Shown here: positions 8,544 to 17,434 of the stretch, piece by piece | Layout: each line of letters starts with the position of its first letter | Position numbering within the stretch: the first letter of the stretch is position 1 | Origin: Aliiroseovarius sp. F47248L | GTDB lineage: Bacteria > Pseudomonadota > Alphaproteobacteria > Rhodobacterales > Rhodobacteraceae | DNA length: 64,000 nt | Reading direction: 5' to 3' | NCBI RefSeq assembly: GCF_023016085.1 | Contig: NZ_JALKBF010000001.1 | Location: forward strand, 2,170,001-2,234,000 | Notes under the pieces: generated by a model | What the model was told of the DNA's origin: nothing | Database searches by the model: none | What the model saw: the letters and a program-made list of their open reading frames with translations, nothing else | Translations under genes and position numbers: made by a program

Positions 8544-10625
8544 ATGTTGACTGTCAAAACCATCTTTCGCCCGACCATCCTGCTGGCGCTGGTCTTGATG
8601 GCGATCATTGTCATGATGATTCTGCCCATGCCTGCGTGGGTGTTGGATGTCGGGCTTGCCGCGTCATTCGCCCTAGCGATCCTGATGTTTACGGTTACAC
8701 TTTTCATCGAGCGGCCACTGGATTTTTCGGCCTTCCCAACCGTGTTGTTGGCGTCACTGATGCTGCGACTGTCGCTGAATGTCTCATCTACGAAACTGAT
8801 CATTGGGCAGGGTCACACGGGAACCTCGGCAGCGGGCAGCGTGATCGAAGGGTTTGCCAGCTTCGTCATGGGCGGCAGCATTTTGCTGGGTCTCGTAGTG
8901 TTTTGCGTTCTGTTGATTGTGAATTTCATCGTCATCACCAAAGGTGCGGCGCGCATGGCCGAAGTTGGTGCGCGGTTTGCGTTGGACGGAATGCCCGGCA
9001 AGCAATTGGCCATTGACAGTGACATGTCGGCAGGCGCAATCGACCACGCGGAAGCCAAATCACGTCGTGAGAAGGATCAGGCAGAAACCACGTTCTTCGG
9101 GTCGCTGGATGGGGCATCGAAATTCGTGAAGGGCGACGCCTTGGCGGGGCTGCTGATCACATTCCTGAATCTGGTCATGGGCCTGATCATTGGCGTGGTG
9201 GTGCACGATATGGAGATCGCTAACGCGTTCCAAACCTATGCCATCCTGACGGTCGGTGACGGGTTGGTAACTCAAATTCCAGCAGTGATCATCTCAATTG
9301 CCTCGGCGCTGCTGCTGGCGCGTGGTGGAACTTCTGGGTCAACAGATCTTGCCCTGTTCTCACAGCTCGGTCGATATCCGTCTGCGTTGGTTACTGTCGC
9401 TGTACTGATGGCGCTGTTCGGTTTGGTCCCCGGCCTGCCTTTCCTACCGTTTATTCTGGGTGCGGCGGCTTTGGGCACTGCTGGCTGGAAGGGGCACCAA
9501 GTTCAGCTTGAAGAAGCTCGAAAGGCTGCCGTCTCACCCACCGACATCGATGCATCTCTACAAACTGAAAGCCTTGGGGATATACTCGATTTAGACGACA
9601 TCCACGTCGAGTTTGCGCCTGATCTGGTATCGATGGTTCTGGACCCTGCCACCGGTCTGGACGCCCGCATAGCCAGCATTCGAAATCATATTGCCAGTTC
9701 GTTCGGACTGATCCTGCCAGAGATACGGCTAACTGATAACAGCACACTTCCCGCCGGCACCTACGCAATCAAGATCCAGGGCGTCGAACAAGCACGCAAT
9801 ATCTTGCAAGCACACCGCGCGCTGGTCATCTTATCGGGACCAGAGGTCATTCTGCCCGATGGCGACGACGTGAAAGAGCCCGTGTATGGTGCGCCTGCCC
9901 GCTGGATTGGCCTTGACCATCAGGAAGAAGCTGCTCTGTCAGGCTGTGCTGTCATTGCGCCAACTGAAGTTCTGGCCACTCATTTGCTGGAAGTCATGAA
10001 ACGAAACTTTCCACGCCTTCTTGGTTTTAAGGCGTTGCGCCGTTTGTTGGATGAATTTGTAAACTTATCGGACGCAAACCGAGCCGAGGCCAATCGGCGA
10101 CTTTTAGACGAGTTGGTGCCGGAAAAAGTACCACTTGACCTGCTTCACGCCGTTCTACGCTTGTTGTTGGAGGAGCGTGTCTCGATCCGCAACCTGCCCT
10201 TGATCATCGAAAGCATCGCAGAAGCGCGCCCTGTCTTTGCCGCGCCCGACACCATCTGTGAATATGTCCGCCAGCGTTTGGGGTTCCAGTTGATCGCGGA
10301 TCTGAAACGCGACGATGGTACAGTGCCGCTTGTTCAGCTCGCACCGGAATGGGAGGCCACGTTTCAATCGCACCAGCTTGACAGCGACACTGGCAGCGAT
10401 GTTGCATTACCCCCGGAAGAGTTCAATCGGCTTGCCAATTCCGTCGCGGACAAAATCGCGCGTGCAGGGGAGAACGGGATATATCCAGCAATTGTAACCT
10501 CGTCCCAGCGTCGACGGTTTCTGAAGACTGTGCTGTCCGCCAAGGGCATCGCAAACCCTGTCCTGTCATTTGAGGAGATCGGAACAGAAGCTAAACCATC
10601 ACTGGTCGGGATGATCCCGGCATGA
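8544..10625 (+). CDS. flhA: Flagellar biosynthesis protein FlhA
   Basis: FlhA is the largest export-gate subunit; its cytoplasmic ring binds chaperone-substrate complexes. The 693-residue product has the N-terminal membrane domain with about eight helices and the FHIPEP-type region (GARFALDGMPGKQLAIDSDMSAG, then the AKSRREKDQAETTFFGSLDGASKFVKGDA loop), followed by a cytoplasmic domain from about residue 320 with YAIKIQG and LIIESIAEA segments. It overlaps fliR by four bases. The ribosome site (GGGAAACG) is weak, so the exact start is slightly uncertain. Confidence 0.98.
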   Translation: MLTVKTIFRPTILLALVLMAIIVMMILPMPAWVLDVGLAASFALAILMFTVTLFIERPLDFSAFPTVLLASLMLRLSLNVSSTKLIIGQGHTGTSAAGSVIEGFASFVMGGSILLGLVVFCVLLIVNFIVITKGAARMAEVGARFALDGMPGKQLAIDSDMSAGAIDHAEAKSRREKDQAETTFFGSLDGASKFVKGDALAGLLITFLNLVMGLIIGVVVHDMEIANAFQTYAILTVGDGLVTQIPAVIISIASALLLARGGTSGSTDLALFSQLGRYPSALVTVAVLMALFGLVPGLPFLPFILGAAALGTAGWKGHQVQLEEARKAAVSPTDIDASLQTESLGDILDLDDIHVEFAPDLVSMVLDPATGLDARIASIRNHIASSFGLILPEIRLTDNSTLPAGTYAIKIQGVEQARNILQAHRALVILSGPEVILPDGDDVKEPVYGAPARWIGLDHQEEAALSGCAVIAPTEVLATHLLEVMKRNFPRLLGFKALRRLLDEFVNLSDANRAEANRRLLDELVPEKVPLDLLHAVLRLLLEERVSIRNLPLIIESIAEARPVFAAPDTICEYVRQRLGFQLIADLKRDDGTVPLVQLAPEWEATFQSHQLDSDTGSDVALPPEEFNRLANSVADKIARAGENGIYPAIVTSSQRRRFLKTVLSAKGIANPVLSFEEIGTEAKPSLVGMIPA

Positions 10626-11389
10626 TTGCAGCTCTGGATCAAATCTCGATCTTGGTGCCGCTGCTTCTACATCAGGGTTTGGTGGTCTTTCTAAGGGTGG
10701 GGGCAGCGATGTCCGTTCTTCCTGCATTCGGAGAAAAATCGGTGCCCGTACGGGTGCGACTATTTCTGGCAATCGCATTCACGATGATCGTCGCGCCCGT
10801 TGTCATGGTTGACGCCGGATCGGCGCCACCACTGCGACCAGTTCACTACATTTCCGAACCGTTGATCGGGTTGGGGTTCGGAATTGCCATTCGCTTGATG
10901 ATCATGACTCTTCAGATTGCGGGCAGCATCGCAGCCCAGTCCACATCCCTCGCACAATTGATGGGGGGTGCAAATACTGATCCGCAACCCGCTATCGGAC
11001 ATGTTCTGGTCGTCGCCGGTTTGGCGCTGGCTGTGATGCTCGGTCTGCATGTCAAACTGGCGACGGGCCTGATCCAAACCTATCACGTCTTTCCGGTCGG
11101 ACAGTTTCCTGACGCACATGTTTTCGCGGAATGGGGGATTGCCCAGATCGCTCACGCATTCTCTTTGGCCTTTTCTCTGGCCGCACCCTTCGTCATTGCG
11201 TCGCTGCTCTATAATGTTGCGCTCGGGGTCATCAACAGGGCGATGCCGCAGTTGATGGTGGCCTTTGTCGGCGCGCCTGCTATTACCGCTGGCGGTTTGA
11301 TCTTGCTGTTGATGACCACCCCACTTCTGCTGCCCATTTGGCAAGCCGCGCTTGAGGTGACACTTGCCGACCCGTTCGGAGGCCAATGA
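10622..11389 (+). CDS. fliR: Flagellar biosynthetic protein FliR
   Basis: FliR completes the FliPQR export-gate core. The 255-residue product is highly hydrophobic with about six membrane segments; LVVFLRVGAAMSVLPAFGEKSVPVRVRLFLAIAFTMI near the N-terminus and the QIAGSIAAQSTSLAQLMG segment are typical of FliR. It starts inside the end of flhA (ATGA overlap) and its stop overlaps the flhB start in the same way, giving a tightly coupled flhA-fliR-flhB run. FliQ is not encoded in the window. Confidence 0.95.
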   Translation: MIAALDQISILVPLLLHQGLVVFLRVGAAMSVLPAFGEKSVPVRVRLFLAIAFTMIVAPVVMVDAGSAPPLRPVHYISEPLIGLGFGIAIRLMIMTLQIAGSIAAQSTSLAQLMGGANTDPQPAIGHVLVVAGLALAVMLGLHVKLATGLIQTYHVFPVGQFPDAHVFAEWGIAQIAHAFSLAFSLAAPFVIASLLYNVALGVINRAMPQLMVAFVGAPAITAGGLILLLMTTPLLLPIWQAALEVTLADPFGGQ

Positions 11390-12483
11390 TGTCAGGTACC
11401 GATGATGATGACAGCAAGCAACATGCGCCAACACAGAAGAAATTGGACGACGCCCGTCGGCGGGGCGAAGTGGCGCGGTCTGCCGACCTAAACACCGCCA
11501 CATCATACCTTGCTCTGCTGATTATCGCGGCGTCACTGGGCACTGCAAGCCTGAAGGGTATGGGCGAATTGCTGGCTGGCATTCTAGCCAGATCAGAACA
11601 AATCGCCGATGGAGTTTTTCGTGGTGGCGCACCGTTCTCCGCATCGCTTCTGGTGGGGTTAGGACAGCCACTCGCGCCTTGGTTTCTAGCCCCGGCAATA
11701 GCGGTTCTGTTGCTCTCCATTGCAACGCGAACCTTCATCGTCGCGCCTGAAAAGCTCCAACCAAAGCTGAACCGCCTATCGCTCGTGTCGAATGCCAAGA
11801 ACAAGTTCGGGCGATCTGGCCTGTTTGAGTTTGCGAAAAACTTTGTGAAACTGTCGATCTATACGCTGGTGCTGGGTGTTTTTATCTGGGTAAAACTGCC
11901 CGAAATATTATCCACCATGTCGCTGAGCGCGGGAATGACGACGGTCGTACTGCTTGAACTGTGTGTCGAATTTTTCGCTCTTGTTCTCGTGATAGCGCTG
12001 ATCATCGGTGGCATCGATTATTTCTGGCAACATCAGGAGCATTTGCGAAAGAACCGTATGTCCCACAAGGATCTGATCGACGAAATCAAACAGAATGAAG
12101 GCGATCCCCATATGAAGGGTCAGAGGCGTCAGAAAGGCTATGCCATCGCCATGAACCAAATGCTTGGCGACGTCCCCGATGCTGACGTGGTCGTGGTCAA
12201 CCCGACCCATTACGCCGTGGCTCTTAAATGGTCACGGATGCCGGGTGCTGCACCGATTTGTGTCGCGAAAGGCGTTGATGAAATTGCAGCACGGATTCGC
12301 GAGGCGGCCAGCGAAAACGGCGTGCCGATTCATAGCGACCCGCCAACAGCACGCGTGCTTTATGCCACGGTCAACATTGGCGACGAGATTCCACCCGACC
12401 ACTACCAAGCCGTTGCCGCCGCAATTCGCTTTGCAGAGAAGATGCGCAGCCGGGCGCGCGGCATGTTCGGCACCAAGGCATGA
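11386..12483 (+). CDS. flhB: Flagellar biosynthesis protein FlhB
   Basis: FlhB is the export-gate component that switches substrate class from rod/hook to filament by cleaving itself. The 365-residue product has the N-terminal K/E-rich segment (PTQKKLDDARRRGEVARSADLNTA), four membrane helices, and the cytoplasmic domain with the NPTH cleavage site at residues 272-275 (VVVNPTHYAVAL). The autocleavage Asn-Pro pair is intact. It overlaps fliR by four bases and the next small gene by four bases. Confidence 0.97.
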   Translation: MMSGTDDDDSKQHAPTQKKLDDARRRGEVARSADLNTATSYLALLIIAASLGTASLKGMGELLAGILARSEQIADGVFRGGAPFSASLLVGLGQPLAPWFLAPAIAVLLLSIATRTFIVAPEKLQPKLNRLSLVSNAKNKFGRSGLFEFAKNFVKLSIYTLVLGVFIWVKLPEILSTMSLSAGMTTVVLLELCVEFFALVLVIALIIGGIDYFWQHQEHLRKNRMSHKDLIDEIKQNEGDPHMKGQRRQKGYAIAMNQMLGDVPDADVVVVNPTHYAVALKWSRMPGAAPICVAKGVDEIAARIREAASENGVPIHSDPPTARVLYATVNIGDEIPPDHYQAVAAAIRFAEKMRSRARGMFGTKA

Positions 12484-12908
12484 ACCAACAATTGTCTCAA
12501 TTGGCTGAATTGGCTGCCCTGCGACATGATGCAGCGATGGCCGCTCTGACACAGCACAATCGCGCCATCCAAACCCTAGAGCTTCACATTTCAGATCTGC
12601 GCCAACGCCTTCACGCTAATCCAGAGACCGGACCAGGTGACGCTTTCCCAATTGCGTTGATCAGCGGGCATTATGGCACTTGGCAACGCTGGCTTGAACG
12701 GGAACTGACCAAGCTGAACTCTGACCTCGCACGGGCACGGGCAGAACGTGACAGTTATGTCCAGAACGCGGCTCAAACGTTCGGCCGAAAATCTGCAACC
12801 GAAGCCTTGGTGCGCGACGAAAAGCAAGCGATGCGGTTAAAAGCGCAGAAGCGGTTTGAACAGACTGCTTCGCGGGGCATACCGGGCAAGAATCCTCTTT
12901 TCTTTTGA
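12480..12908 (+). CDS. Small coiled-coil protein, FliJ-like by position
   Basis: 142 residues, almost entirely predicted helix, with heptad-like Leu/Ala patterns (LAELAALRHDAAMAALTQHNRAIQTLELHISDLRQ) and charged second-half helices ending before a short RGIPGKNPLFF tail. FliJ is a coiled-coil stalk protein of the export ATPase with very low sequence conservation; the size, composition and position as last gene of the flhA-fliR-flhB set suggest a FliJ-type role. It begins within the end of flhB (ATGA overlap). The function is inferred. Confidence 0.55.
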   Translation: MNQQLSQLAELAALRHDAAMAALTQHNRAIQTLELHISDLRQRLHANPETGPGDAFPIALISGHYGTWQRWLERELTKLNSDLARARAERDSYVQNAAQTFGRKSATEALVRDEKQAMRLKAQKRFEQTASRGIPGKNPLFF

Positions 12909-12991
12909 CGACCAGCAGTCTATAGGCACGGCTTCAACCGCGGGACTTACACCCTTGGAGGAATCCCGCATCAACAAACTGGAGAATTTCC

Positions 12992-13648
12992 ATGGCAAAA
13001 CAGATTCCTGATCTTGAGGCCACGGTACGGACGGGGACAGGCAAGGGGGCCGCTCGTCAAGCTCGCCGCGAAGGCTTGGTACCGGGTATCGTGTATGGCA
13101 GCAGCGAAGATCCGCTGCCGATCAACATCCCCTTCAACGACCTGCTGAAAAAGCTGAAAGCTGGTCGTTTCCTTTCGACACTTTGGAACCTGAAGGTCGA
13201 TGGGCATGATGATGTCCGCGTTATCTGCCGGAACGTGCAGCGTGACGTTGTGAAAGACCTGCCGACCCATCTTGACCTGATGCGTCTGCACCGCAACACG
13301 CGGATCAGCCTTTTTATTCACGTTGAGTTCACCAACGAAGAAGAAGCACCAGGCCTGAAAAAAGGCGGCGTTCTGACCGTTGTGCGCCCGGAAGTCGAAC
13401 TGAACGTTCTGGCGGGTGAAATTCCTGAGCAGATCGTTGTTGACCTGTCCGGTCGTGAAGTTGGTGACGTGATCCACATTTCAGACGTCGACCTGCCGAA
13501 AGGCGCGAAAGTCACTGTTGACCGTGACTTTGTGATCGCCAACATCTCTGCTCCAAGCTCACTACGCTCAGCAGATGATGAAGAGAGCGAGACCGAAGAG
13601 GTCGCAGCCGACGAAGTCGAAGCAACCGAAATGAAGTCGGAAGAGTAA
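12992..13648 (+). CDS. rplY: 50S ribosomal protein L25 / Ctc-type
   Basis: A 218-residue long-form L25 (TL5/CTC type). An N-terminal 5S rRNA-binding beta-barrel ([16 protein letters not shown], then [23 protein letters not shown]) is followed by the C-terminal TL5 domain ([36 protein letters not shown]) and a very acidic tail of Glu/Asp/Ala. It binds 5S rRNA in the central protuberance of the large subunit. A GGAG ribosome site lies nine bases before the ATG. A strong terminator follows at 13673. It appears monocistronic. Confidence 0.97.
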   Translation: MAKQIPDLEATVRTGTGKGAARQARREGLVPGIVYGSSEDPLPINIPFNDLLKKLKAGRFLSTLWNLKVDGHDDVRVICRNVQRDVVKDLPTHLDLMRLHRNTRISLFIHVEFTNEEEAPGLKKGGVLTVVRPEVELNVLAGEIPEQIVVDLSGREVGDVIHISDVDLPKGAKVTVDRDFVIANISAPSSLRSADDEESETEEVAADEVEATEMKSEE

Positions 13649-13672
13649 GTCAGTCCACATGGACGGCGACAA

Positions 13673-13700
13673 AGCGGGTCCTGCGGGGCCCGCTTTTTTG
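13673..13700 (+). terminator. Rho-independent terminator after rplY
   Basis: GC-rich inverted repeat AGCGGGTCC / GGGCCCGCT with a short loop, followed by a run of T residues (TTTTTTG). It ends rplY transcription and sits just before the 3' end of the converging methyltransferase gene. Confidence 0.9.
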
Positions 13701-13718
13701 TTTCGGCCGATCTAGTTG

Positions 13719-14492
13719 TCATTCCACCAGACGCTGAAACACCACCAGATTCCCGCGCGAGCCCCATGGCATATAGGCAAAGCCTGCTTTCGACATGTCA
13801 TCGAACAGATCGCGGATGCCGACAGGCTGATAGATTTGCGGATGGATTTCCATGATCACCAATTGCACCATATCGGGCCAGTTCTGCCGGGCAAGGTTCC
13901 GCTCGGCGCCTTCGACATCCATAATCACCAGGTTCGGCTCGAATGCCTGAAACAAATCACTAAGCCTGAGCGCGGGCACTTGAACTCGTTGGACAACCCC
14001 TTTTCGCGTCCCCGCCGCAAGGGCGGACGACCAGAAAGCGGGTTTGATGTCAAAATCAACACTGTCCTGCAAGAAGTCATCAGGCACAACGGCCCCATGC
14101 AACACGCGAACCTCTTCGACCTGATTCAGTCCAAGGTTTCTTCCTATGGCGTCCACCATATCGGCGTTGGCTTCAACTGTTGCGACATTCGCCGCCCCGG
14201 CAATCCGGGCGGCTTGTATTGCGATGAAACCTGCCCCACCCCCCAGATCGAGCACCCGATCACCTTTCTTCAGGTGACGTTTCAGGCCGTTGACCTCTTT
14301 CCATTCATAAAGTTCATTCTGCAACTGCTGTTCCAGATTGTCGTTCAGGCAGTGATGAGGAATTTCAAGGTCGATTCCGTCTATCGAATACCGGGGCAAA
14401 GGGATCTCCGATCGCGATACGTTGGGGTGATTGCAACCCGTGTGTGTGATCTTTAGTTTGGCAGTGCCACAACTTGTTCGCCACGCGGGCAA
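13719..14492 (-). CDS. FkbM-family methyltransferase
   Basis: A 257-residue S-adenosylmethionine-dependent methyltransferase. Motif I is clear (GDRVLDLGGGAGFIAIQAARIAGAANVATVEAN, about residues 77-110), motif II region includes LVIMDVEGAE (about 190), and the C-terminal part matches the FkbM domain (MEIHPQIYQ). FkbM-type enzymes commonly O-methylate sugars or polyketides; the substrate cannot be told from sequence. It diverges from pth with a 24-base gap between starts, and its start at 14492 is uncertain because the first 30 residues are not conserved-looking. Confidence 0.85.
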   Translation of the reverse strand: MPAWRTSCGTAKLKITHTGCNHPNVSRSEIPLPRYSIDGIDLEIPHHCLNDNLEQQLQNELYEWKEVNGLKRHLKKGDRVLDLGGGAGFIAIQAARIAGAANVATVEANADMVDAIGRNLGLNQVEEVRVLHGAVVPDDFLQDSVDFDIKPAFWSSALAAGTRKGVVQRVQVPALRLSDLFQAFEPNLVIMDVEGAERNLARQNWPDMVQLVIMEIHPQIYQPVGIRDLFDDMSKAGFAYMPWGSRGNLVVFQRLVE

Positions 14493-14516
14493 AATGTCCA
14501 GCAGGAAAGGTCAGAG

Positions 14517-15221
14517 ATGAAAATGTTTGTGGGGCTTGGAAACCCCGGCCCAAAATACGCGGGCAACCGCCACAATATAGGCTTTATGGCGCTGGATGGC
14601 ATTGCGCAAGATCATGGATTTGCCCCGTGGCGCGGCAAATTTCAGGGCGCGTTGGCTGAAGGGCGGTTGGGCCGCGAGAAGGTGCTTTTGCTGAAGCCCG
14701 AGACCTATATGAACCTGTCCGGGCAATCCGTGGGTGAGGCGATGCGGTTCTACAAGTTAACCCCCGACGACATCATCGTTTTCCATGACGAGCTTGATCT
14801 GGCGCCCGGTAAGGTGCGTGTGAAAAAGGGGGGCGGTCATGCGGGACACAACGGTCTGCGGTCGCTTCATGCACATATCGGGCCGGACTATACCCGTGTG
14901 CGTATGGGCATCGGGCATCCGGGAAACAAGAATGCGGTGTCATCCTATGTTCTGCGCGATTTTTCCAAGGCGGATGAGGGCTGGTTGGATGACGTGCTGC
15001 GCGGCTGTGCCGACGGGGCGGTCGACCTTGCGGAAGGGGACAGCGGCAAGTTCATGAATGCCATCGGTCGTCGGGTCAATCCGCCACGCTCATCTACCTC
15101 GCAACCAAAACCAGACGCAAAATCAGACCCCGAGCCTGCGTCATCACCCGAGCCAAAGGCAGACGCCAAACCAGAGGAAACCCGCAGCCCACTACAGCGG
15201 CTGATGGACAAATTTTCATGA
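14517..15221 (+). CDS. pth: Peptidyl-tRNA hydrolase
   Basis: Pth releases tRNA from peptidyl-tRNAs that drop off the ribosome. The 234-residue product carries the N-terminal signature GLGNPGPKYAGNRHNIGF with the catalytic His at residue 19, the FHDELDLAPGKVRVKKGGGHAGHNGLRS segment and GIGHPGNKNAVSSYVL. After the roughly 190-residue catalytic domain there is a Lys/Glu/Pro/Ser-rich tail ending in a short helix (RSPLQRLMDKFS), an extension also seen in other Rhodobacteraceae. It overlaps the next gene by four bases. Confidence 0.97.
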   Translation: MKMFVGLGNPGPKYAGNRHNIGFMALDGIAQDHGFAPWRGKFQGALAEGRLGREKVLLLKPETYMNLSGQSVGEAMRFYKLTPDDIIVFHDELDLAPGKVRVKKGGGHAGHNGLRSLHAHIGPDYTRVRMGIGHPGNKNAVSSYVLRDFSKADEGWLDDVLRGCADGAVDLAEGDSGKFMNAIGRRVNPPRSSTSQPKPDAKSDPEPASSPEPKADAKPEETRSPLQRLMDKFS

Positions 15222-16240
15222 GTTTTCGCGACGCTTTGCGGCATCAGGCGGGCAGCAACAGACATCTTGATTCCCCCTTCACCGCCCGCGTTCTTGACCT
15301 GATTGCTGACAGCATCCAGCCCGGCACGCCATTGACCGACCGCATGTTCAATTGGCCTGGCGACATTGGACCAAGGGGGCATTCGGTTCCTCTCCGCCTG
15401 CTTGCTGGGCTGCATGCGCTGGTTCTGACAGGCGTCTGCCCTGCATTGAAAGCGGTTTATCCACCAAACCCGTCACGAGACGACGCCATGCTTTTGGCCG
15501 CGATCCAGACAGGGCTGCGCGATCATGCACAAGTGTTGGACCAATGGCTCGACAATCCACCGCAAACCAACGAAGTGCGCCGTGCCGCTGTTCTGATTGC
15601 TGCCGGACATTGGCTGGCCGCGCGTTATAAGTTGCCTATCCGCCTGTATGAACTGGGAGCCAGCGCCGGACTGAACCTCATGTGGGATCGGTTCGCATTA
15701 TCCCTGTCTGATGGCCAGTTTGGCCCACCTGCCCCTGTGATCACTCTGACACCCAGCTGGCGAGGTGATCTGCCAACGGGGCACACACCGACCATCCTAT
15801 CTCGGCGTGGCGTCGATCTGATGCCAATGGATGCAAGTGACCCCACCGATGCCCTGCGCCTGATCTCGTATCTTTGGGCGGATCAGCCTGAGCGTTTGTC
15901 GCGGACGCGTGCGGTGATTGATGTTTTGGACGCGCAAGTGGATGCGGGCGACGCAGCCTGTTGGCTTGAAAGACAGCTAGAGCACGTGGCACCCGATCAT
16001 CTAACGCTGGTTTATCACACGATCGCTTGGCAATACTTCCCGCCCGAGACTCAGACGCAATGTCGTCAAGCCATCGAAACTGCCGCACAACGTGGCCCAA
16101 TTGCACATTTTTCCATGGAGGCGGACGTGCATCTGGACAAAGGGGCGTGCCTTAAGTTGACCCTGTGGCCAGAGGGTCAGAAGTTGACGTTTGGTCGTGC
16201 TGATTTTCATGGACGTTGGGTCGATTGGACGGCACCCTGA
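15218..16240 (+). CDS. DUF2332 family protein
   Basis: 340 residues matching DUF2332, a family of unknown function. Hallmarks are the N-terminal helix with FTARVLDLIADSI, VPLRLLAGLHALVLTG, the RLYELGASAGLNLMWDRF motif (resembling a glycine-rich nucleotide- or SAM-binding loop) and a C-terminal HTIAWQYFPPE segment. The YELGASAGLNL loop suggests a methyltransferase-like fold, which is inference. It is translationally coupled to pth by an ATGA overlap, a neighbourhood that seems common in roseobacters. Confidence 0.85.
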   Translation: MSFRDALRHQAGSNRHLDSPFTARVLDLIADSIQPGTPLTDRMFNWPGDIGPRGHSVPLRLLAGLHALVLTGVCPALKAVYPPNPSRDDAMLLAAIQTGLRDHAQVLDQWLDNPPQTNEVRRAAVLIAAGHWLAARYKLPIRLYELGASAGLNLMWDRFALSLSDGQFGPPAPVITLTPSWRGDLPTGHTPTILSRRGVDLMPMDASDPTDALRLISYLWADQPERLSRTRAVIDVLDAQVDAGDAACWLERQLEHVAPDHLTLVYHTIAWQYFPPETQTQCRQAIETAAQRGPIAHFSMEADVHLDKGACLKLTLWPEGQKLTFGRADFHGRWVDWTAP

Positions 16241-16261
16241 CGAAAATTTCCAGGGGGGCAC

Positions 16262-17428
16262 ATGCACATCATATTCAAACGTCTGGCGCAGGCGATTTTG
16301 GTTATCGTGGTTTTGGTCGCGATCGCTGCGGTCTGGAAACGTGAAGAGATTGGCCGGCTTCTTGCTGTAAACTCGTTGTTTACGGAAGAGAAAATTGTTC
16401 ACAACTTTTCGCATATGGATCGTGCGTTCTTGACCAGAACAATCTCACGCGGGAACGCCGAGCCTGTCGCCCTGCTCGTCGGTGCACCAATATCTTTGCC
16501 TGATGGGGCCGAAGATTGGATGTCCGAACGGTCAGTCACAGCGTTGGTTGTGCTGAAGGATGGCGTTTTGCGGCACGAAAGCTATCACCTTGGTACGGGA
16601 CCGGAAGATCGACGCATCAGTTGGTCGGTCGCCAAAAGCTTTCTGTCCGCGCTCACCGGGATCATAGTGGATCAGGGAGCTATTGCGTCCATCGACGATC
16701 CGGTTGAAATTTATGCACCCGATCTAAAGGGCAGCGCCTATGAAGGTGCGACGATCCGTAATGTTCTGAACATGTCGTCTGGCGTTGTGTTCAACGAGGA
16801 CTATCTGGATTTCAACTCTGACATCAATCGCATGGGCCGTGTGCTTGCGCTGGGGCAGTCGATGGACGAGTTTGCCGCTGGACTGACCGAGACTTTCGCG
16901 CCGCCGGGTAAGAGATGGCAATATGTCTCAATCGACACCCACGTGATTGGTATGGTGATACGGGGCGCAACAGGGCAATCCATCCCGGACCTGCTTGAAC
17001 GTCATGTGGTTCAGAAGATGGGTTTCGAGGCGGACCCTTATTACGTTACCGATGGCTACGATGTTGCATTTGTGCTGGGCGGCCTAAACCTGCCCACACG
17101 TGACTATGCGCGGTTTGGGCAGATGTATTTGCAAAATGGGCATTGGAACGGGCAACAGATCGTGTCGGCAGATTGGGTGGCAGCGTCGACTGTCCCATCC
17201 GCCCCGACGGTGGCAGGCGAACAGGGTTACGGGTTTCAGTGGTGGATGGCCCCGGACGCGCCCGAAGGCGAATATTTCGCCCGCGGCATTTATGGGCAGT
17301 ATATCTTCATCGACACCGCGCGCGACGTTGTCATCGCGCTGAACAGTGCCGATCGCGGGTTCCGCGGGGACGGGGTGCACGATGCCAACATCGCCATGTT
17401 CCGCAAGATTGCCGCATCAGTGGACTGA
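16262..17428 (+). CDS. Membrane-anchored serine hydrolase, beta-lactamase family
   Basis: 388 residues with one N-terminal TM helix (about 7-25) and a penicillin-binding/beta-lactamase class C fold facing the periplasm. The catalytic SxxK is S122-V-A-K125 (RISWSVAKSF) and the YxS is Y221-V-S223 (WQYVSIDTHV). The family includes 6-aminohexanoate-dimer hydrolase and esterases, so a broad esterase or amidase activity is as likely as peptidoglycan work. A GGGGG-type ribosome site precedes the ATG. It converges with trpB, six bases apart. Confidence 0.85.
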   Translation: MHIIFKRLAQAILVIVVLVAIAAVWKREEIGRLLAVNSLFTEEKIVHNFSHMDRAFLTRTISRGNAEPVALLVGAPISLPDGAEDWMSERSVTALVVLKDGVLRHESYHLGTGPEDRRISWSVAKSFLSALTGIIVDQGAIASIDDPVEIYAPDLKGSAYEGATIRNVLNMSSGVVFNEDYLDFNSDINRMGRVLALGQSMDEFAAGLTETFAPPGKRWQYVSIDTHVIGMVIRGATGQSIPDLLERHVVQKMGFEADPYYVTDGYDVAFVLGGLNLPTRDYARFGQMYLQNGHWNGQQIVSADWVAASTVPSAPTVAGEQGYGFQWWMAPDAPEGEYFARGIYGQYIFIDTARDVVIALNSADRGFRGDGVHDANIAMFRKIAASVD

Positions 17429-17434
17429 CTCCTG

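Noticed and set aside
8335..8550. Short frame before flhA
   Set aside because: No family features, biased composition, and it overlaps the flhA start.
12939..12969. GCGGGA/TCCCGC repeat in the rplY leader
   Set aside because: Six-base stem with an eighteen-base loop containing the GGAG-like bases; too weak to call a regulatory element.
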